The notes beneath the pieces are model-generated. The model was not told where the DNA came from and did not search any database. It saw only the letters and a list, made by a program, of their open reading frames with translations. Both the position numbers and the translations under genes were made by a program. Source: Rallus limicola (lineage: Eukaryota > Chordata > Aves > Gruiformes > Rallidae). Taken from it: a DNA stretch of 64,000 bases. This document shows positions 48,431-60,211 of this stretch, piece by piece (position 1 is the first letter of the stretch; every line of letters starts with the position of its first letter). The stretch spans positions 1,674,001 through 1,738,000 of the forward strand of contig JAKCOZ010000040.1 of the NCBI GenBank assembly GCA_022605955.1, written 5' to 3'.

Positions 48431-49089
48431 AACTGCACGGGGGTGAAAGATACATGGCTATTCATCCATACTGCATGGATAGATTGGCAGGAAAGGTCCA
48501 TTTTGGGTCAGATGGTTTCATAGGTGAACAGAGAGGCATCAGAGTTTTTGTTGAAATGGATAGATGGACAGGTGGAGCAGTCCATGTTAGAAGAGATGAG
48601 CAGGTCTGCATCACAAACAGTGTTCTGTGAATGTAGCTGTGCTCATTACCTCAATTTCCCCAGTTCCTGCTCTGGGACAACAAGATGGGGAGAACCAGAA
48701 AAATCCCTGCCCCTCCATCATGCTGACAGGCAGGACAGCCAGAGTAAATAGAGTGTAAGCCCTAAGCAGTGCAGAGGTGAGGGATGGATTGATTAGGGCA
48801 AGCTCTGCCTAGTGAACAGGGACAATGAACAGAGAATAAGGACAGAATAACAAAATGAACCACAAACAAGTAGACACTCACCAGAATCAAGGCAGCAGAG
48901 ATAGACCGACAATCAGATGGAGGGAGAGATGGAAGAGGAAGGGGGAGAGGCAGTAAGGGGCAGAGGGATGATGCAGAACACGGGGAGGAGGAGAGCTGGA
49001 GGCACATACCAAGAGATGTTCGGGCAGACAGGAAGATGCAAGGGCTGTGTCAGTACAAGGATGGCTGCGATGGAGAGAGAGGCGGAGTA

Positions 49090-49600
49090 GCAAGCAGACA
49101 GACAGACGGACGGACGGACGGACGGTGGGGCCAGGGGTGCGGAGACACGTCACTTCAAAGCCCCTCCCGAGCGCCAGGGAGCCCGGCTCCCGGTGGGCGG
49201 TGGAGGCAGCGGGGACCCTGGATGCTGGGAGGCTGTGGGATAGGATGGGAGGAGAGGGGAGGGGAGAAACCGCACCCCCGGGGGAGGGGATCTGACCCGG
49301 GTCCCTGGACCCCCCTTCCCACCTCGGCTGCGAAAGTGGTGAGTGGGCGGGACTGGCTGCAGACACCAACCACAGCGCCTGAGCTGCCGCAGCGTCTGCA
49401 CACCCCGAGCTGGGAGGGCGCCCGGGGCCGGGAGCAGGGGCCCTGCCTGCCGCCCGATGCTCTGGGCACAGCCAAGGAAGGACTGCAAACCCATCAGCAG
49501 GACTGATCTTGGCCGAAGGAAGCCTGCCAGATCTCCCCAGACGGCCCGGCCCCTCTGCTCTGCCCGGCAGCGGGCAGCAGCTGCCCAGGGCGCTCTGCAA
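49090..49600 (-). promoter_or_regulatory. CpG-rich region, likely promoter of the VWA5-like gene
   Basis: GC-rich stretch about 1 kb upstream of the first coding exon, starting with a CAGA/CGGA tetranucleotide run (49096-49125). Long frames on both strands lack recognisable domains. A 5'UTR exon probably lies here but was not pinned down. Confidence 0.45.
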
Positions 49601-49624
49601 CACGAGGAGGAGCATCTCCTGTGC

Positions 49625-49862
49625 TCCTGAAGAGGTTTAGATTGGATGTTAGGGAGAAATTCTTTACTGTGAGGGTGGTGAGGCACTGGAACAGGTTGCC
49701 CAGAGAGGTTGTGGAAGCCCCATTCCTGGAAGTGTTTACAGCAAGGTTCAAACCTCTTTTTGGTCAACCTGGTCTAGTGAAGGGTGTCCCTGCCCGTGCA
49801 GGGGGTAGGATCTGGATGATCTTTCAGGTGCTTTCCAGCCCAAACCATTCTTTGATTCTATG
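49625..49862 (+). repeat. CR1 LINE 3'-end fragment
   Basis: 'ggttgcccagagaggttgtg' and a CATTCTTTGATTCTATG tail. Confidence 0.87.
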
Positions 49863-50875
49863 TGGCACTCCACCCTTCAGGAACCAGCCCCTCTGCCAGG
49901 CCTGCAACACTGGCTGCACATTTGGAGGCTGGGCTCTGGTCCATACACTGATTAGACAGTTAATTGAGTGGTGGATTGCAAAGAAGTAAAACCAATTTAC
50001 TGGTCAGATGAGGAATGGGGAGAGTTAGCAGACAAGCTCAGACTTACAGACTTAGGTTTGGAATGGGCCTTCCCTCTTATCTGCTACATTGGGATGCTCT
50101 GCCATCACCTTCCTTGCATGAGCCAACCCCATGCTCCTGCCTCCCTGGCAACCAGCCCCTGATAGAAACAACCTACCTCACTAGTGGTCTCTAGGCACTC
50201 AGAGGGACAATTTACATTTCATTTCAGATGTGTTGCTCCCAGAACACACCCTGGCTGTCTTTCACTGAACTCTGACATGGCCACCAAACCTGGGGATCTT
50301 TCTTCAATTTGCCTGTCAGGATTGGTGTGATTCTGAGACAAAACCACTCCAAGGGCTGTGCTGACAATGTGATGACCTTGATCAGCACAGGCAGTTCAGA
50401 CAGTGTAGTCGGTGTCTACCTTCAAGAAGGGGTGAAACACCCCATGTAGTATCCAATAGTTCTAATGCTTAGGACTAGGCAAATGAATTCCAGGTGTAGA
50501 TGTTATATGCTACCTACCTCTGAGCAGCTAGGGAATCATCTCCTGCCTTTCAGATCTTTCTTACCTCACCACAGGTGATAAGTGGCATGCATGGTCAAAA
50601 ACCACCACAAGTACTGAACTGCTGACCCCTTAATCTAGCCTCACCTTCCAAAAACACCTGTCCAGCTGGTATGCATACTTGAAGGTTCTTACTGACTCTT
50701 GATGGAGACCACTAAGTGGCTGTGAATGGTTTTAGGGTGCTGGACCTCTAGTATCTTATGAGCATCTCTGGATGATGTCAACCCCCTCAACTCTGGGCCT
50801 TTTTTGAAGTGCAAAGAAATAATACCTGGCGTTTGTGTTGCATAAAGGTAATCTGCTCAGATGATCACATATTTT
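49863..50875. other. Intergenic, nothing recognised
   Basis: No gene or firmly identified repeat. Confidence 0.35.
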
Positions 50876-51572
50876 CTGTCCAGACAAAACAACAGAGTCT
50901 GTTGCGTCCAGAATAGAAAGCAGACAGGTGAACAGGAAATGACATCCCCGTCAGCCTCACCTCCATCCTTGGAAAGGAAATGAAGTCTCTTATTCTGGGG
51001 ATTATTAGTAAGCATGTGGAGAAGAAGGTTAATGGTAATGGTCAACATGGATTCACTAGGAGAAATCATGCCTGACTAATCTGATAGCCATCTATGATAG
51101 GTAGATGAGGGGAGACCAGTGGATGTTGTCTACCTGACATGCTGACATCATATCAGCATGGCTTTTGACACTGTCTCTTATGGCATCCTTGTAAACAAAT
51201 TTTCATAAGTGTGGACAGTAAGGTAGGTGGAAAACTGGCTGAATGGCAGAGCTCAGAGAGTTGTGATCAGTTGTGCAGGGTCTAGCTGGAGTCCTGTAGC
51301 CAGTGGTGTGTCCCAAGGGTCAGTGCTTGGTCTGGTCTTATTCAACATATTCATCAATGACCTAGACAAGGGGACAGAGTGTACTCTCAGCAAGTTTGCT
51401 GATGACTCTAAACTGGGAGGACTGGCCAACACACCAGTATGCTGTGCTGCCATTCAGTGAGATTTTGACAGACTAGAAAATTGGGCAAAAAGGAACCAAA
51501 TGAAAACCAATAAAGGCAAGTGTAAGGTCCTGCACCTAGGGAGGCATAACACCAAGCACTATACAGCTTAGG
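50876..51572 (+). repeat. CR1 LINE fragment from the reverse-transcriptase region
   Basis: The frame at 51227-51460 reads [20 protein letters not shown] and [12 protein letters not shown], the CR1 reverse transcriptase with its ADD active site (FADD). The 5' part is broken by stops. Inactive. Confidence 0.88.
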
Positions 51573-52585
51573 GGGTTTGTTGTGTTAAATGAGTAAAGGA
51601 ATTTTGCATCCCAACTTGTCTTCAGATATCAGAGGTGCTGAGGCAGCTGGCCTTAGATTCTCAGTGATTCCCAATTTGGCACTATACATCCAATCTCATT
51701 TATGATTACTGGTGTACAAATAGTGCAAGGCACCTTCAGTCTAGTGTTCAGTGAACTACCTTGGCCAGGCCTAAGGAGTTTGGTCGCATTCAATGAGAAC
51801 TCTCATGGCTAGATTAGTGAATGGTGCAGTTTATTGAGGCAACAGAATGCAGGTTCTTTTGGATTGCTGGCAATGATACACTGTCTACAAAATTGTGTGT
51901 AGGTAATATAGCAACATGAACCCACATAAGACCACACATAGAAGAACATAAGACTACTTGAGTAATATAGTAATATAGCTAACTGTATATAGAGATTTCT
52001 ACATTTCCTAGGAAAACTAAGTGTTCAGATCTCACACAAGGTGTCCCTATGGTGGAGGAAGAGAGGCTCAGAAATCAGCAATGGTCCATGATGGTATAAA
52101 TGGTACATTCCCTAACATGTCTCCACTCTCAGGCCATTTTTATGTTATTTTTACCTGTCAGGTGGAGTTTGAGTGCCTCTAGTCATACACACCTTTATTA
52201 TGATTGGTATAAAATTTTCTTGCTTCACGCATAGACTACCAGAAATTCAGAGTGTATGCTCAGTGAGGGTTGGTTGCATTTAGGAAGTTGGTAGCTTTTG
52301 GGATGGAAGTGTGGTTTTGTATTATAATGAGATTATAATGAACAAAGTTCACCCAAAGGAAACAACTTTGACAGAAATTAAGAACTGCTGGCTCAGGGTC
52401 ACAATCAGCAGCTTATCAGTACCATAGTGCCACCTGGTTCCCATATATCACAGATTTTGGCCTCTGTGCCCCCACTCTGCTCCATCCTCCACATAATTTC
52501 TCTCTGGTCAGCACACCAAGGTCCCCTGATGTTGCCAACCTCTAAGGTTGCCTAGGGAACTTCTGGGAATTGAATTCTTTGTGTA
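51573..52585. other. Repeat-like sequence of unknown family
   Basis: 'gaatggtgcagtttattgag' and neighbouring text look like LTR material, but no ends could be placed. Confidence 0.3.
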
Positions 52586-52589
52586 TGAG

Positions 52590-53004
52590 TGTTGTGGTTC
52601 AGCCCCAGGCAGTGGCTGAGCATGAGGAGCTGCTTGCTCACCTCTCTGCTGGAGGAGAAACAAACAAAGCTCTGCAGGTTGGGATAAGGAGTTTACTGAC
52701 AAGCACCACAAAAGGGGAACAACAGCCAAACCCATGGCAGAATTCACACACAGGTACACAGAGTGAAAATGCTGAGCACTTTACTGACGCAATGCAATAG
52801 TAACACAGAGTACAGCACCAACACAATGACCAGAGGACTGGCACCCATTGCCCAACCACACTCAGACTGCCCCAGAGCCACTTCAGACTGCCTCTCCCTG
52901 AACCAACCCCTTTTTATGAGGGTGTGATGTCACATGGTGTGGAAAACAGCTGGGACCAACTTGGCCGCCTGTGCTGGCTACTTGGGTTAACTCTGTCCTG
53001 GCCA
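52590..53004 (-). mobile_element. Probable solo LTR (minus orientation)
   Basis: Bounded by TGTTGTGGTT (52590) and CTGGCCA (53004), i.e. TG...CA ends. Read on the minus strand it has a TATA-like CATAAAAAGG (near 52908-52918) in the expected promoter position. No internal genes. No clear target duplication. Confidence 0.5.
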
Positions 53005-53009
53005 GAAGC

Positions 53010-53965
53010 AGGTCAATGAGCTCCCCTACAAAGAGAGGCTGAGGGAGCTCGCTGGGTCAGCCTGGAGAAGAGAAGGCTTTGGGGGGAACATCATTGCAGC
53101 CTTCCAGTCCCTGAAGGGAGCAGAGGAACAGGAGGGGAATCAGCTTGTTCAAGGGCAAAGACTGGCAGGACAAGGGGGCTGGAGTGAAGCTGGAGGAGGG
53201 AAGGGTTAGAGGAGATCTTAGGGGGAAGTTCTTTGCAGAGAGAGTGGTGAGGGGCTGGAAGGGGCTGCCCAGAGAGGGGGTGGGTGCCCCGTCCCTGGGG
53301 GTGTTCAAGGCCAGGTTGGCTGCAGTCCTGGGCAACCTTGTGTAGCTCCAGGCCTGGAGGTTGGTGTGGTGACCAGCGATGAGCAACACACAATTCAATA
53401 TGAATTTTAGGTGAAGCCATTTATTGGGTGAAATCCCACAGATTAGATACATTTGTTACTGCATATGTGGCAAGCTAAAAACTGCTAATTGGTTGCACAC
53501 ACTGTTCACACCACACTGATAAGTTAGTGATTATAATGAGTTCTGATAAACAGATCTTATAGTTAAATATCATTAGACATCTTTGATGTCTAAAAGCATC
53601 CACACACCTGCTGTGTCGACCATTTATTATGGCTGATTCTTAACATGTTCCATTACTCCCAAGTACCTTCCCATAACTCCTTCTTGTTTTAGGGCAGCCT
53701 GTACCCCTGTCATCAAGGCTGCTATGTTTTGAGAATGTGATTATTAAGGTCCTCTCGGCATGAGGAGCTTTTTCTGTCTCATGGGAACATGAGGATATTG
53801 TCAGGGCCTGTGTCTTGGGTGAAGAGAGCTAGGCCGCCGGCAGGCCTGCTGTCTTCCACGACAGGTTGGTGGCCCTGCCTGTGGCAGGGGGTTGGAGCTC
53901 GGTGATCCTTGGGGTCCCTTCCAACCCAGATCATTCTAGGATTCTATGATTCTATGGTTCTATGA
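53010..53965 (+). repeat. CR1 LINE 3' end split by an LTR
   Basis: CR1 from about 53010 to 53364, interrupted by the LTR, and resuming at 53864 with 'ggccctgcctgtggcagggg' and an ATTCTATG tail to about 53965. Confidence 0.88.
53365..53863. mobile_element. Solo LTR inserted in a CR1, 6-bp target duplication
   Basis: Begins TGTGGTGACC and ends TTCCACGACA, with TGT...ACA termini, 499 bp. It is flanked by GGTTGG on both sides (53359-53364 and 53864-53869). A 6-bp duplication is typical of class II (ERVK/alpharetrovirus-like) elements. No coding sequence. Confidence 0.75.
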
Positions 53966-54615
53966 TTATGGGTTGTTAATGCTAAATTGCCACATTCAGT
54001 AATACCAAGGGACACTTTTTATTCCAGCAGGAAAAATAAACAGTGAGATGACTGATGCATCTCATATCGGTTCCAGATGGATGTCCACCTTTCAGCAGTA
54101 CATAGGCAGGTAGAGCAGAGCCACAGCCATTGGGAGAAGATTTATGCACTGGGAGACCTGATTCTGCTAGAGAGCAAAGGTACTTCAAGCAGGGGTGCAT
54201 CATAGCAGGCAAGATCAAAATCACATTTGTAAGACATAAATCAGATTAATTTTGGTTAAATCAGGAAATATTATTTTATAACTCTCTTCTATCCTCTGAG
54301 GTTGTTCCAGGATGAAAATATTAGGATAGACATTAATGCACAAAGGATATGAAGAAAATTACAGCAGGAAGGATGAAGAAGTTGACAAACCAACAACATA
54401 AAAAAATAAAAGTGTGTCCCATGGTGTTGAAACAATCTCACCTATGTTGGAGAAGCAATTGACATGCCTAAGCTTATAAGACTAGTGTAATTCAAGTTCA
54501 TGCCCCCATGTAACCTCCAGACACTTGTCAAGAAAGTGATTTTCTTGAGACTTTTCACTGCTTGAGACACCTTAGGCTGTCTAAACCTGTTATAGACATC
54601 TGTGTTTTGACACTT
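53966..54615. other. Intergenic, nothing recognised
   Basis: No supportable gene or repeat. Confidence 0.35.
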
Positions 54616-54989
54616 TGTCCTGGTTTCAGCTGGGGTTTGGACTGACATTCCATAACATGATGGCATGTTCAGTATATAAACTGGCACAATTCACTCGGGG
54701 GGTGTCTGTGTGTGTGATCTCTGCTCAGGAACAGCTGGGTGGAGAGCAATTACATTGTGCATCACTTGCTTGTGTATGATATTATTAGTAGTATTAGCAT
54801 TATTGGTATTTTTGGTATTATTGATATTATTGGTGTTATTTCATCTTCCTTTCCTGTCCTATCAAACTAGTTTTATCTCAACCCATGAATTTTACTGTTT
54901 TTCCCCTGATACTCTCCCCTCTCCAGTTGAGGGGTGAGTGAGTGAGCAGCTGTATGGTGTTTGGCTGTCTTCTGAGTTAAAACATGACA
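54616..54989 (+). mobile_element. Bird ERVL-type solo LTR
   Basis: TGTCCTGGTTTCAGCTGGGG start, an ATT/TTA-rich microsatellite in the middle (54780-54840), 'tttatctcaacccatgaatt' and ending AACATGACA. The pattern matches common bird ERVL LTRs. No genes inside. Confidence 0.65.
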
Positions 54990-54991
54990 CA

Positions 54992-55076
54992 TGATCCCAC
55001 CGTCTGGCAGTGGAGTTAGACCCATTGATCTCTTGAGGTCCCTTCCAACCCCTACGATTCTGTGACTCTGTGATCT
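54992..55076 (+). repeat. CR1 LINE tail
   Basis: 'cttgaggtcccttccaaccc' followed by GATTCTGTGACTCTGTGAT. Confidence 0.85.
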
Positions 55077-56108
55077 AATTCATGAGAAATATGCCCCCCT
55101 GGTGTCTTTCCAGACAGCTGGTCCAGCTAGAGAGATGTACATTCTGATCTGTAACAGGTAGGTGGTGCTGCTGGACCTCAGCAAACCTGTCAGGTCTTTG
55201 AGAACAGCATCCTTTCCAGTGCAGGAGAGTTCATCCTGATACTCTGGAGAACAAGTAGGCCTACCAGGAGACTGGCTTGCCCATGCAGGGAGCTCATGAC
55301 AGAGCTCCAATAAAAAGGTGACACACAAGTAATGGAAGAGGAAAGTGGCTACAAAATCTGATTTTGAAACATGTAGGGACAGTGTTAGGAAAGCCAGTGC
55401 TCACCTCGAGCTTGGATTTGCAACAGGTGTGAAGGGCACAAGAAGACCTTCTATTGCTACATTAGTTGTAAAAAGATGAATAAGGAAAATGCAGGAAACT
55501 GGCAACAGTTCAATGTGTAAAGGTGACCAGCAGTGTCTGAATTTGCAAGACTTTCTGAGGTACTGATGAAGAACTACAGAGGGAGCCAAATGATGTGCTT
55601 TTGTTCCTGCCATTTCTGGTTATTGTTGCTGGAGAGTCCCACCACAAGAAAGAGGGAATTTGTGGATCCTTTAGAACCCAGGAGTAAATGAAGTTTGTGG
55701 ATAGTCAGAACTTGGAAATCAGGAATGGAGTGAAAACCTGCATGATTCACACCTAGGTGGCACCCGATGCATCTAGAGGAACCCTGAAATGTGACAAGTA
55801 AAGGTTCAGCACAGTACAGCTAAAAAATAACAGTGCATCAAATCTAGACATGTCCTGGAGAAAAGGGTACCTGATGAGTACAGGGGCAAGGGATGTGGAA
55901 GGAGACATGTGGAAAGAGCTGTTTTCTGCAGGTGTTCCTCTTTTCAGGACTATAGATAGAACCAACATGACTACTTCAAACTTTTATCTCATCTTTGTTG
56001 TTCTGTAGATTGAAAAGATAGTTCTTAGGCTGTTTCTTGTGGTCTAGTTGTGGGCATTGACAAAGACAGGGTAGAATGAACTTTGTTGAGCTTCAGGAAT
56101 TCATGCAA

Positions 56109-56155
<47 letters not shown>

Positions 56156-57775
56156 GAATTGCAGACTATATGTACTGGAATGTATTCCAGAATATATATT
56201 CTAGAATTCATGCAAGTGACTATATATATATATATATATAGTTTGCATATAGGGTGGAGTCTGTCAGCAGCTTGTGGTTCCTGGATGTGTCAGCAGTGTG
56301 TGATGAGTCATATGGTCCTGGCTAATCATTATAACTGAAACCTGGAAAGCAGGACCACTGCATCTGCTGGTGTCTTGGAGAACCAGGTCTGGAGAGGTGG
56401 ATCCATGGCATTATCTTTCCACGTGGCATGTGTGGGGATTGCTGACTGAAAGAACCATCTTCCCAGCACCTGGGAACTGCTGTTTGACTTCTGTAAAGGA
56501 TGTCAGGCACAGGAGAAGTCTGGGGATTTCTGTGCTATCTTGTAATCAAAATTCTGTGAGTTTCTGCTCTAATGAGCCCTGGTGGGATAACACAGTCCAA
56601 TCACGTTTCTAGTCTCACATCTCACACTGTCTCCATTAAAACTCTAAGTAACTTTTCTTCCTGCTTCTGCCTGTCATTCCTTCAAGGCAGCTTGCCATAT
56701 TTTGCCACAGCATAACAGGGAGTTAGCACCACATTCCCCAAGGGGCTCGTGAAAATGCTGACAGCCATAATGAGCTCTGCATTTGGGTTTCTGCCACTCC
56801 CTATGGAGTTGTGAGCATTGTGTAGCTAATGAGGCAGGTCCCAGATGTGTTTCAATGAACATGTACAGCATAATTGTATTTCTCATTTGTTTTAATTATG
56901 TGGTACATAATTAAACAGCAGAGTCAAAGGGATTATTTGCAAAGCCTTTGTCTGCTCTAATTAGTCTTTACCTGTTGTACTATCCATGCACAGTAGCAGG
57001 AGGAATATTCATCACCATTGCAAAAGAATTTCAAGGCCTTTTTAAGGAAAGAGAAAAATTCTTATTTTTTAAAAATACATATCTTTTACTGTGGTCCCAC
57101 TGGCTTGCCAGACAGTTTAGCAGATGGAGACGACAACTTGCATCAACTTGATTCACTTGTTCAGAGGCTAGAGATAATAGGGTAGATCTATGGATAGGAG
57201 TATTTATCTGTGATGGTTTTTTTTTTCTCTAAAGTTAGCACCATTTTTTAACATTTCCATGATGTCAAACATGGGAAGAAATTTCTAACAGGAACAGGGA
57301 TTCAGCTGGAAAAGGGATGAATTTCTTTGAAAGCTCGAAGTACAAACAGGTTAGTGACATGAATTAAGAACTTAGTGTGCTGGCCTTTGGACTAGCTCTC
57401 CCTTTCAAATGTGTCCCATTCTCTAGTACCAACATCCATGGCTCCTGATTTCGTTTTAGACACTTCCAAATGAATTGTCCACCTACATCTCTGCTGCCTT
57501 CATTGTAGTAAAATAAATTTGCCTCTTATTTCTCTTCAGTAACTTTAATTGGACTGCTGTCCCTTGGGATTACAAATCACATTTTTGGTCATTAGCAGTA
57601 GCTGAGGGAATTAACAAAAAGAGCTTGCTTTGTTTGGTATCCTGTACATGCAAGATCATAAAATCATGTATCAGGTCACTGTCTGCAACTGCTACATTGA
57701 ACTGAGCTGTCTAACTTTCAACCTAAGGTATTCCAGCCAGTTCCCAAGAAGGCAGCACACACAAGCAAGTTTGAA
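55077..57775. other. Intergenic, unrecognised apart from two (TA)n runs
   Basis: No exon, RNA or named repeat supported. Contains the (TA)n tracts listed separately. Confidence 0.4.
56110..56241. repeat. Two (TA)n microsatellites in a duplicated context
   Basis: A TA tract at about 56115-56152 and another at 56220-56240. Each is preceded by GAATTCATGCAA (56096-56107 and 56204-56215), so the tract and flank were duplicated. Confidence 0.85.
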
Positions 57776-57781
57776 CATGCT

Positions 57782-57787
57782 TTTATT
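57782..57787 (-). terminator. Poly(A) signal of the granzyme-like gene
   Basis: TTTATT on + (AATAAA on minus), about 240 bp after the stop codon. Confidence 0.6.
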
Positions 57788-58022
57788 GATGGACAGAAAG
57801 CAGAGCAGGAGGCAGTTCCGTTGGGCTGCAGAGGGAGGAGAGAATAATAGGAAACTGTGTGTGCTTGGGACCTGTGTTTTTGCCTTGCCTTGGAGACATT
57901 GCTCAGTGCAGAAGCCTGTGCATATGCAATGAGAGCATCTGTGACTCCATTTCAGCTGCCCATGAAAGCCTCTGAACAGCAGTGGATGTTTGATGCAGTG
58001 GGGAAATGGGGCACCGGGCATT

Positions 58023-60132
58023 TCAGTCAGAGGAGGGAGAGTCAGGTAGGTCTTGGAGCACAAACTTCCTCAGCTCTGCACGTATCCAGGGTTCAAAATA
58101 GGAGACTCTGGTAAATACTTCAGGGAACGTGGATTTTTGGCGTCCATAAGAAACAATGCCATGAGCCTTTCCATTGCAGACTAATGGGCCACCAGAGTCA
58201 CCCTGTGAAGGAAAAGGAGTGGGAGGTGTCAGAGGTGTCAGAGCAGAGTTCCCCTGCCCTGAGGAAGAGACTGGCCCTTTAACCCCCTCCATGTGAAGGA
58301 CCTCCTCTTTTGTTCATCTCCTGCCAGGCCCAGCTCTGCAGGAATGGTTGCTGCCTTACTACTCCTCTAACCTCATCTCTGAAGTGATTCAGGCCTGGGA
58401 GACACCTACACGTATGCAAGCCATTGCACTGTGCCTGGAGGACAGGATAAAGCATTCACATGAGACCTGCAGCCTGCTGGAGCCATGGAAAAAGGCACAC
58501 AATGCAGGACACTTGGGAAACTACACCCAGGTTGAGGGAGCATGTCAGCTTCAGAGCTCCTGAGAAGAGCCTCAGCACATGATCCTGAAGAAGCTAGTTC
58601 ATTCTAATCTGAGAACCTCTCTGACTGTCGAGCCCCAACCTTATCCCAAGCTGGCAGACCAAAGTCACACTTACACGGAAAGCTGATTTTTTGCCATTCT
58701 CATCCCCAGTGCAGATCATAGACTCCTTCAGATATCTATTTTCCAATAACTCTTCACAAATATTTTCACACTGCACCTTGAGGTCCACCTCCATCAGCAC
58801 ACTACTGACAACACGGGTTGTTGTTGATGTTTGGCCCCAGCCAGCCACTTGGCAATTCGTTCCTGGTTCTAGATGCTCTTGATTGGGCAACTTGATGTAA
58901 CTGACTGATTTAGTCAGCTTGGCCCTTGGCTTCAGCTGCCAAGCAGAGAGAACTCATGGTTAAAGCAAGGAAAGGAATGGGAACAAGTTCATGATGTTGG
59001 GGAAGTGAGCAGGGACAATCCCTTGGAAAGCAAGGATGTGTGTGGGCATACCTTCAGCAGCACGATGTCATTTGCCTGGGTTTCTCTTGAATACTTTGGA
59101 TGGATGACCCAGTGACGAACATGGAATTTCTGCTGGCTTGGTTCATTTTTCTTTATGTTGTGGACTCCAAGGGTCACCGTGACATTCACTTTCCTGCCAG
59201 AAAACACCAGTATTCCACAGCTACTCTGATCACAGCCACACAGCCCACGGGGCAGGTGGTTTGAGGGAGGTCTTGGTGGGATATGTCTCCCCAGAGCTTA
59301 GATCTCAGAGAGTTGCCCTCTGTAGCTTGGGATCCTTTCACAATTCTGTTGAGGGTTCCTGACCCTACTCTGACCTATGTCTGAGGTTTCCCATTCTGAA
59401 GACAAAAGGGAATCAAGGAATGGGAGACACCAGCCTCTCTTCTCCAACAGGAGCTCTGAAAAATCCCCCTCTACAAGGAAGTTGTGGCCTTACCCGTTTC
59501 CAGTCACACAGTGAGCTGCTGAGAGCACTGCATCTGAGCGAATCAGGAAGCCTCCACACTTAAAATCATCTGACCCTCTTTGAATTTCTAAAAAAGCCAT
59601 GTAGGGCCTGGAGTGAGGCTTGGCTTCCCATCCACCAATGATCCTTCCTGCAAGAGAGATGAGAAGTGGTAATTGCACATACTCCACTACTTCCTAGCAA
59701 GTTTGGAGCAAGTTGAGGAGCAAGTTGAGGGTCATCCTCTAGCATGCATCATATGGCAAAGCTGCCAATAAGTCTCCTTCCTTGGGCTGTCTAAGGCATT
59801 GCTTATGCACAATGGAGAGGAAAACAAGCAGGACTTCCTGGGGATGACTGTCCACACTTGTCTCTCAATGTCTGAAATGCTGTCAAAGGGCACTCCAGAG
59901 GTACCTGTGATGTGTCACTGTTTGCAGGCAGAGTCTGAGCTGAGAGATACCAGTAGTGCAGAAAGAAAGAAGACATGAGGAAAAGCAGCAAGGCAAGTGC
60001 CAGGCAGATTTCCTGCTCAGAGCTCATTTCTGCCCTTCCATGTCCCTGTCTAAATCCCATCTCTCTGTACTCACCAGCCCCAGCCCCTGGGAGAAGGAGA
60101 AAAGCGCTTGCAAGCAGAAGGAGAAGCAGCAT
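58023..60132 (-). CDS. Granzyme / cathepsin G-like serine protease, 5 exons
   Basis: Secreted granule serine protease (S1A) of leukocytes. Exons: 60132-60075, 59647-59494, 59193-59052, 58935-58675, 58202-58023, with the phases usual for granzymes (1, 2, 0, 0); 264 residues. Leu-rich signal peptide 1-18 or so, then GR as a two-residue propeptide and the mature start [19 protein letters not shown] at 22. Catalytic triad His65 (SAAHC), Asp113 (NDIVLLK), Ser208 (GDSGGP). The Cys191-Cys220 pair is missing, as in granzymes and mast cell proteases. S1 pocket: Ser202 (189 position), Gly225 (216) and Glu233 (226). Glu226 and the C-terminal pattern [15 protein letters not shown] match cathepsin G, suggesting cleavage after basic or aromatic residues. 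Asn74 is an N-glycosylation site. Orthology to a named mammalian gene is not settled. Confidence 0.93.
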
Positions 60133-60203
60133 CTTCCAGCACTGCCCTGAAGAGCCAAAACAGGGGTGATGACCAGGCAGGAGACAGGTAGAGAATGGCA
60201 GTC

Positions 60204-60211
60204 TATATATA
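60204..60211 (-). promoter_or_regulatory. TATA box of the granzyme-like gene
   Basis: TATATATA about 75 bp upstream of the ATG on the minus strand, leaving a 5'UTR of roughly 40-50 nt. Granzyme-family promoters commonly have a TATA box this close. Confidence 0.6.

Noticed and set aside
49036..49506. 156-residue + strand frame upstream of the VWA5-like gene
   Set aside because: GC-rich with tetranucleotide repeat, overlapping a larger frame on the other strand; no domain.
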